This document shows, in pieces, positions 4,367 to 6,001 of a DNA stretch of 6,001 nt. The translations under genes and the position numbers were made by a program. Within the stretch, counting starts at the first letter, position 1; the number at the start of each line of letters is the position of its first letter. Under the pieces are notes generated by a model. That model searched no databases and was not told the DNA's origin. It was given only the letters and a program-made list of their open reading frames with translations. Location: assembly GCA_031267855.1 (NCBI GenBank), contig JAIRYH010000068.1, positions 1 to 6,001 of the forward strand, in the 5' to 3' direction. This DNA is from Prevotellaceae bacterium (GTDB taxonomy: Bacteria > Bacteroidota > Bacteroidia > Bacteroidales > UBA932).

Positions 4367-6001
4367 CTAATTGGTGACGTCCGACATGAATTTTAAGCGC
4401 ACCAGCCGTATTTCCTCTTCGGAAAAATTGGTTCCCAGGATATCCTGGGCATCATCTATAGCGTCCGATTTTGCTTCGTGATGGAAGTATTCGTAGATTT
4501 CATCTACTTTGTCGTCATCAATAACTTGCTTGATAAAATAATTAATGGAAATTTTTGTGCCGGAATTTACGATAGCTTCAATCTCATCGAGCAGCTGCCC
4601 CATTTCTAAACCCTTTGCGGCAGCAAGGTCGTCAAGCATCACTTTCCGGTCAATGCTTTGAATGATATACACCTTCAAACTGGACTTGTTGATGACCGAT
4701 TTTACTATAAGTTCATTGGGTCGTTCAATATTGTTTTCTTCTACATATTTTTTAATGATATCCACAAATTCCCCCCCGAATTTTTTGGCTTTTCCTTCAC
4801 CCACGCCGTGGCAATTCTTCAATTCTTCAATAGTAACCGGAAATTGAATACACATATCTTCCAGCGAAGGGTCATGAAAAATGGCGTATGGCGGAATGTC
4901 TAAACGGTGGGCCAAATCGTGGAGTTGCGACTTCAGGATGGCAAATAATTCTTCATTAAAACTGCCGCTCGATTTCGGTTGCCCGATGAAAAAGTCGTCG
5001 TCGTTATCTTCGGCGTGGTATTCATGGTCTTCGGGGAGCATTACGGGATAAGGGGAAGCTAAATAGGCGCGTCCTTTTTCCGTTACTTTCAACAATCCGT
5101 AATTATCAATTTCTTTTTCGAGCAAGTGATGGATGAGTGCTTGCCGGATAATGGTATTCCAGAAACGAAAGTCTTTTTCGGCGCCACTTGCAAATTCTTT
5201 CAGTTCGTGGTGCTGGTAAGACTTCAGGAAAGCGGTCATGGTGCCGGTAATGATATTGGCGATGTGTTCCGATTTGAATTTTTCGTGTACAGCCAGTACG
5301 GTTTTAATCACTGTCAGCAAGTATTCCTGCGCCTCGAACAGTGTTTTCGGGTTAAGGCAATTATCGCAGTTGTCACAATTTTTATCGGTATATTCTTCAC
5401 CGAAATAATTCAGCAATACTTTCCGGCGGCAGCTTCCGGTTTCCGCATAGGCAACGGTTTCCAGCAATAATTGCTTTCCTATTTCCTGTTCGACTAACGG
5501 CTTTCCCTGCATGAATTTTTCCAGTTTTTGTACATTCTTGTAATTATAGAATGCAATGCAGCGCCCTTCTCCGCCATCGCGTCCGGCACGTCCGGTTTCC
5601 TGATAATAGCCTTCCAAACTTTTCGGAATGTCGTAGTGAATTACGAAGCGTACATCCGGTTTGTCAATGCCCATGCCGAAAGCAATAGTAGCGACAATCA
5701 CATCGGCATCTTCCATTAAAAAACGGTCCTGATTGTGGGTGCGTGTTGCCGCGTCCAATCCGGCATGATAGGGCAATGCGTTGATGCCGTTTACCTGTAA
5801 AAGACAGGAAAGGTCCTCCACTTTTTTCCTGCTCAGGCAATATACGATGCCCGATTTGCCGGGATTGTTTTTTATAAACTTTATAATCTCGCGGTCGGTG
5901 TTGGTTTTCGGACGGATTTCGTAATATAAATTGGGACGATTGAACGACGATTTGAAGACGGCTGCATTCAACATGCCCAGATTTTTTTGAATATCGTGCT
6001 G
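4367..6001 (-). CDS. recQ: ATP-dependent DNA helicase RecQ, N-terminus outside the window
   Basis: The reading frame is open to the right edge, giving 544 visible residues (numbered here from the first visible codon); the ATG at 5974 is internal. RecQ is a 3'-5' DNA helicase acting in recombination and replication-fork repair. Visible parts in order: second RecA-like helicase lobe with motif IV region [11 protein letters not shown] (about 50-60), motif [16 protein letters not shown] (104-118) and motif [12 protein letters not shown] (134-143, arginine finger). Next are the zinc-binding cysteines C191, C209, C212 and C215, the RQC winged-helix region (about 220-315) and an HRDC domain (about 348-425). 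Last comes a C-terminal helical extension (about 425-544) of the kind found in Bacteroidota RecQ. Missing are motifs 0-III, including the Walker A and DEAH boxes. Nothing looks broken. The stop is TAG at 4367-4369. Confidence 0.96.
   Translation of the reverse strand, partial: QHDIQKNLGMLNAAVFKSSFNRPNLYYEIRPKTNTDREIIKFIKNNPGKSGIVYCLSRKKVEDLSCLLQVNGINALPYHAGLDAATRTHNQDRFLMEDADVIVATIAFGMGIDKPDVRFVIHYDIPKSLEGYYQETGRAGRDGGEGRCIAFYNYKNVQKLEKFMQGKPLVEQEIGKQLLLETVAYAETGSCRRKVLLNYFGEEYTDKNCDNCDNCLNPKTLFEAQEYLLTVIKTVLAVHEKFKSEHIANIITGTMTAFLKSYQHHELKEFASGAEKDFRFWNTIIRQALIHHLLEKEIDNYGLLKVTEKGRAYLASPYPVMLPEDHEYHAEDNDDDFFIGQPKSSGSFNEELFAILKSQLHDLAHRLDIPPYAIFHDPSLEDMCIQFPVTIEELKNCHGVGEGKAKKFGGEFVDIIKKYVEENNIERPNELIVKSVINKSSLKVYIIQSIDRKVMLDDLAAAKGLEMGQLLDEIEAIVNSGTKISINYFIKQVIDDDKVDEIYEYFHHEAKSDAIDDAQDILGTNFSEEEIRLVRLKFMSDVTN

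Noticed and set aside
5972..5974. The ATG at 5974 as the true recQ start
   Set aside because: The frame stays open to the window edge and the preceding codons read QHDIQKNLG, which fits normal RecQ sequence; starting here would lose the whole first helicase lobe.

Overview
The window looks like a chromosomal segment of a Bacteroidota bacterium, probably of the Bacteroidales. The evidence is two -33/-7 promoters of the TTG...TAnnTTTG type, start codons with A-rich leaders and no Shine-Dalgarno sequence, period-7 intergenic repeats, and a RecQ with the extra C-terminal helical region seen in that phylum. It is core metabolism and housekeeping. I see no phage, transposon, CRISPR array or defence system.

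Left part (1-418): two different tandem repeats, both with a 7-base period, one of which folds back on itself as a long inverted repeat. They are followed by a strong-looking promoter (200-227) and a roughly 185-base leader. The leader encodes a previously unlisted 21-residue peptide (237-302) with five Arg codons in an eight-codon stretch. Downstream lie alternative hairpins and a 38-base C-rich, G-free tract. This reads as an arginine-sensing attenuator and is the most interesting element here.

Arginine operon (419-3219, + strand): a GNAT acyltransferase (likely the N-acyl-glutamate synthase of the pathway), argG (argininosuccinate synthase) and argC (N-acyl-gamma-glutamyl-phosphate reductase). 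The genes are 13 bases apart and then overlap by 14 bases. The operon seems to end after argC; argB, argD, argF and argH must lie elsewhere.

Middle (3259-3463): a possible weak terminator, a tRNA-Val(UAC) gene with its own promoter, and a very strong bidirectional terminator.

Right part (3464-6001, - strand): an Lrp/AsnC-family regulator with a lysine-rich tail, and the C-terminal three quarters of recQ, which runs off the right edge. Base composition falls visibly from the GC-rich arginine genes to the AT-richer lrp/recQ side, with the tRNA near the boundary.
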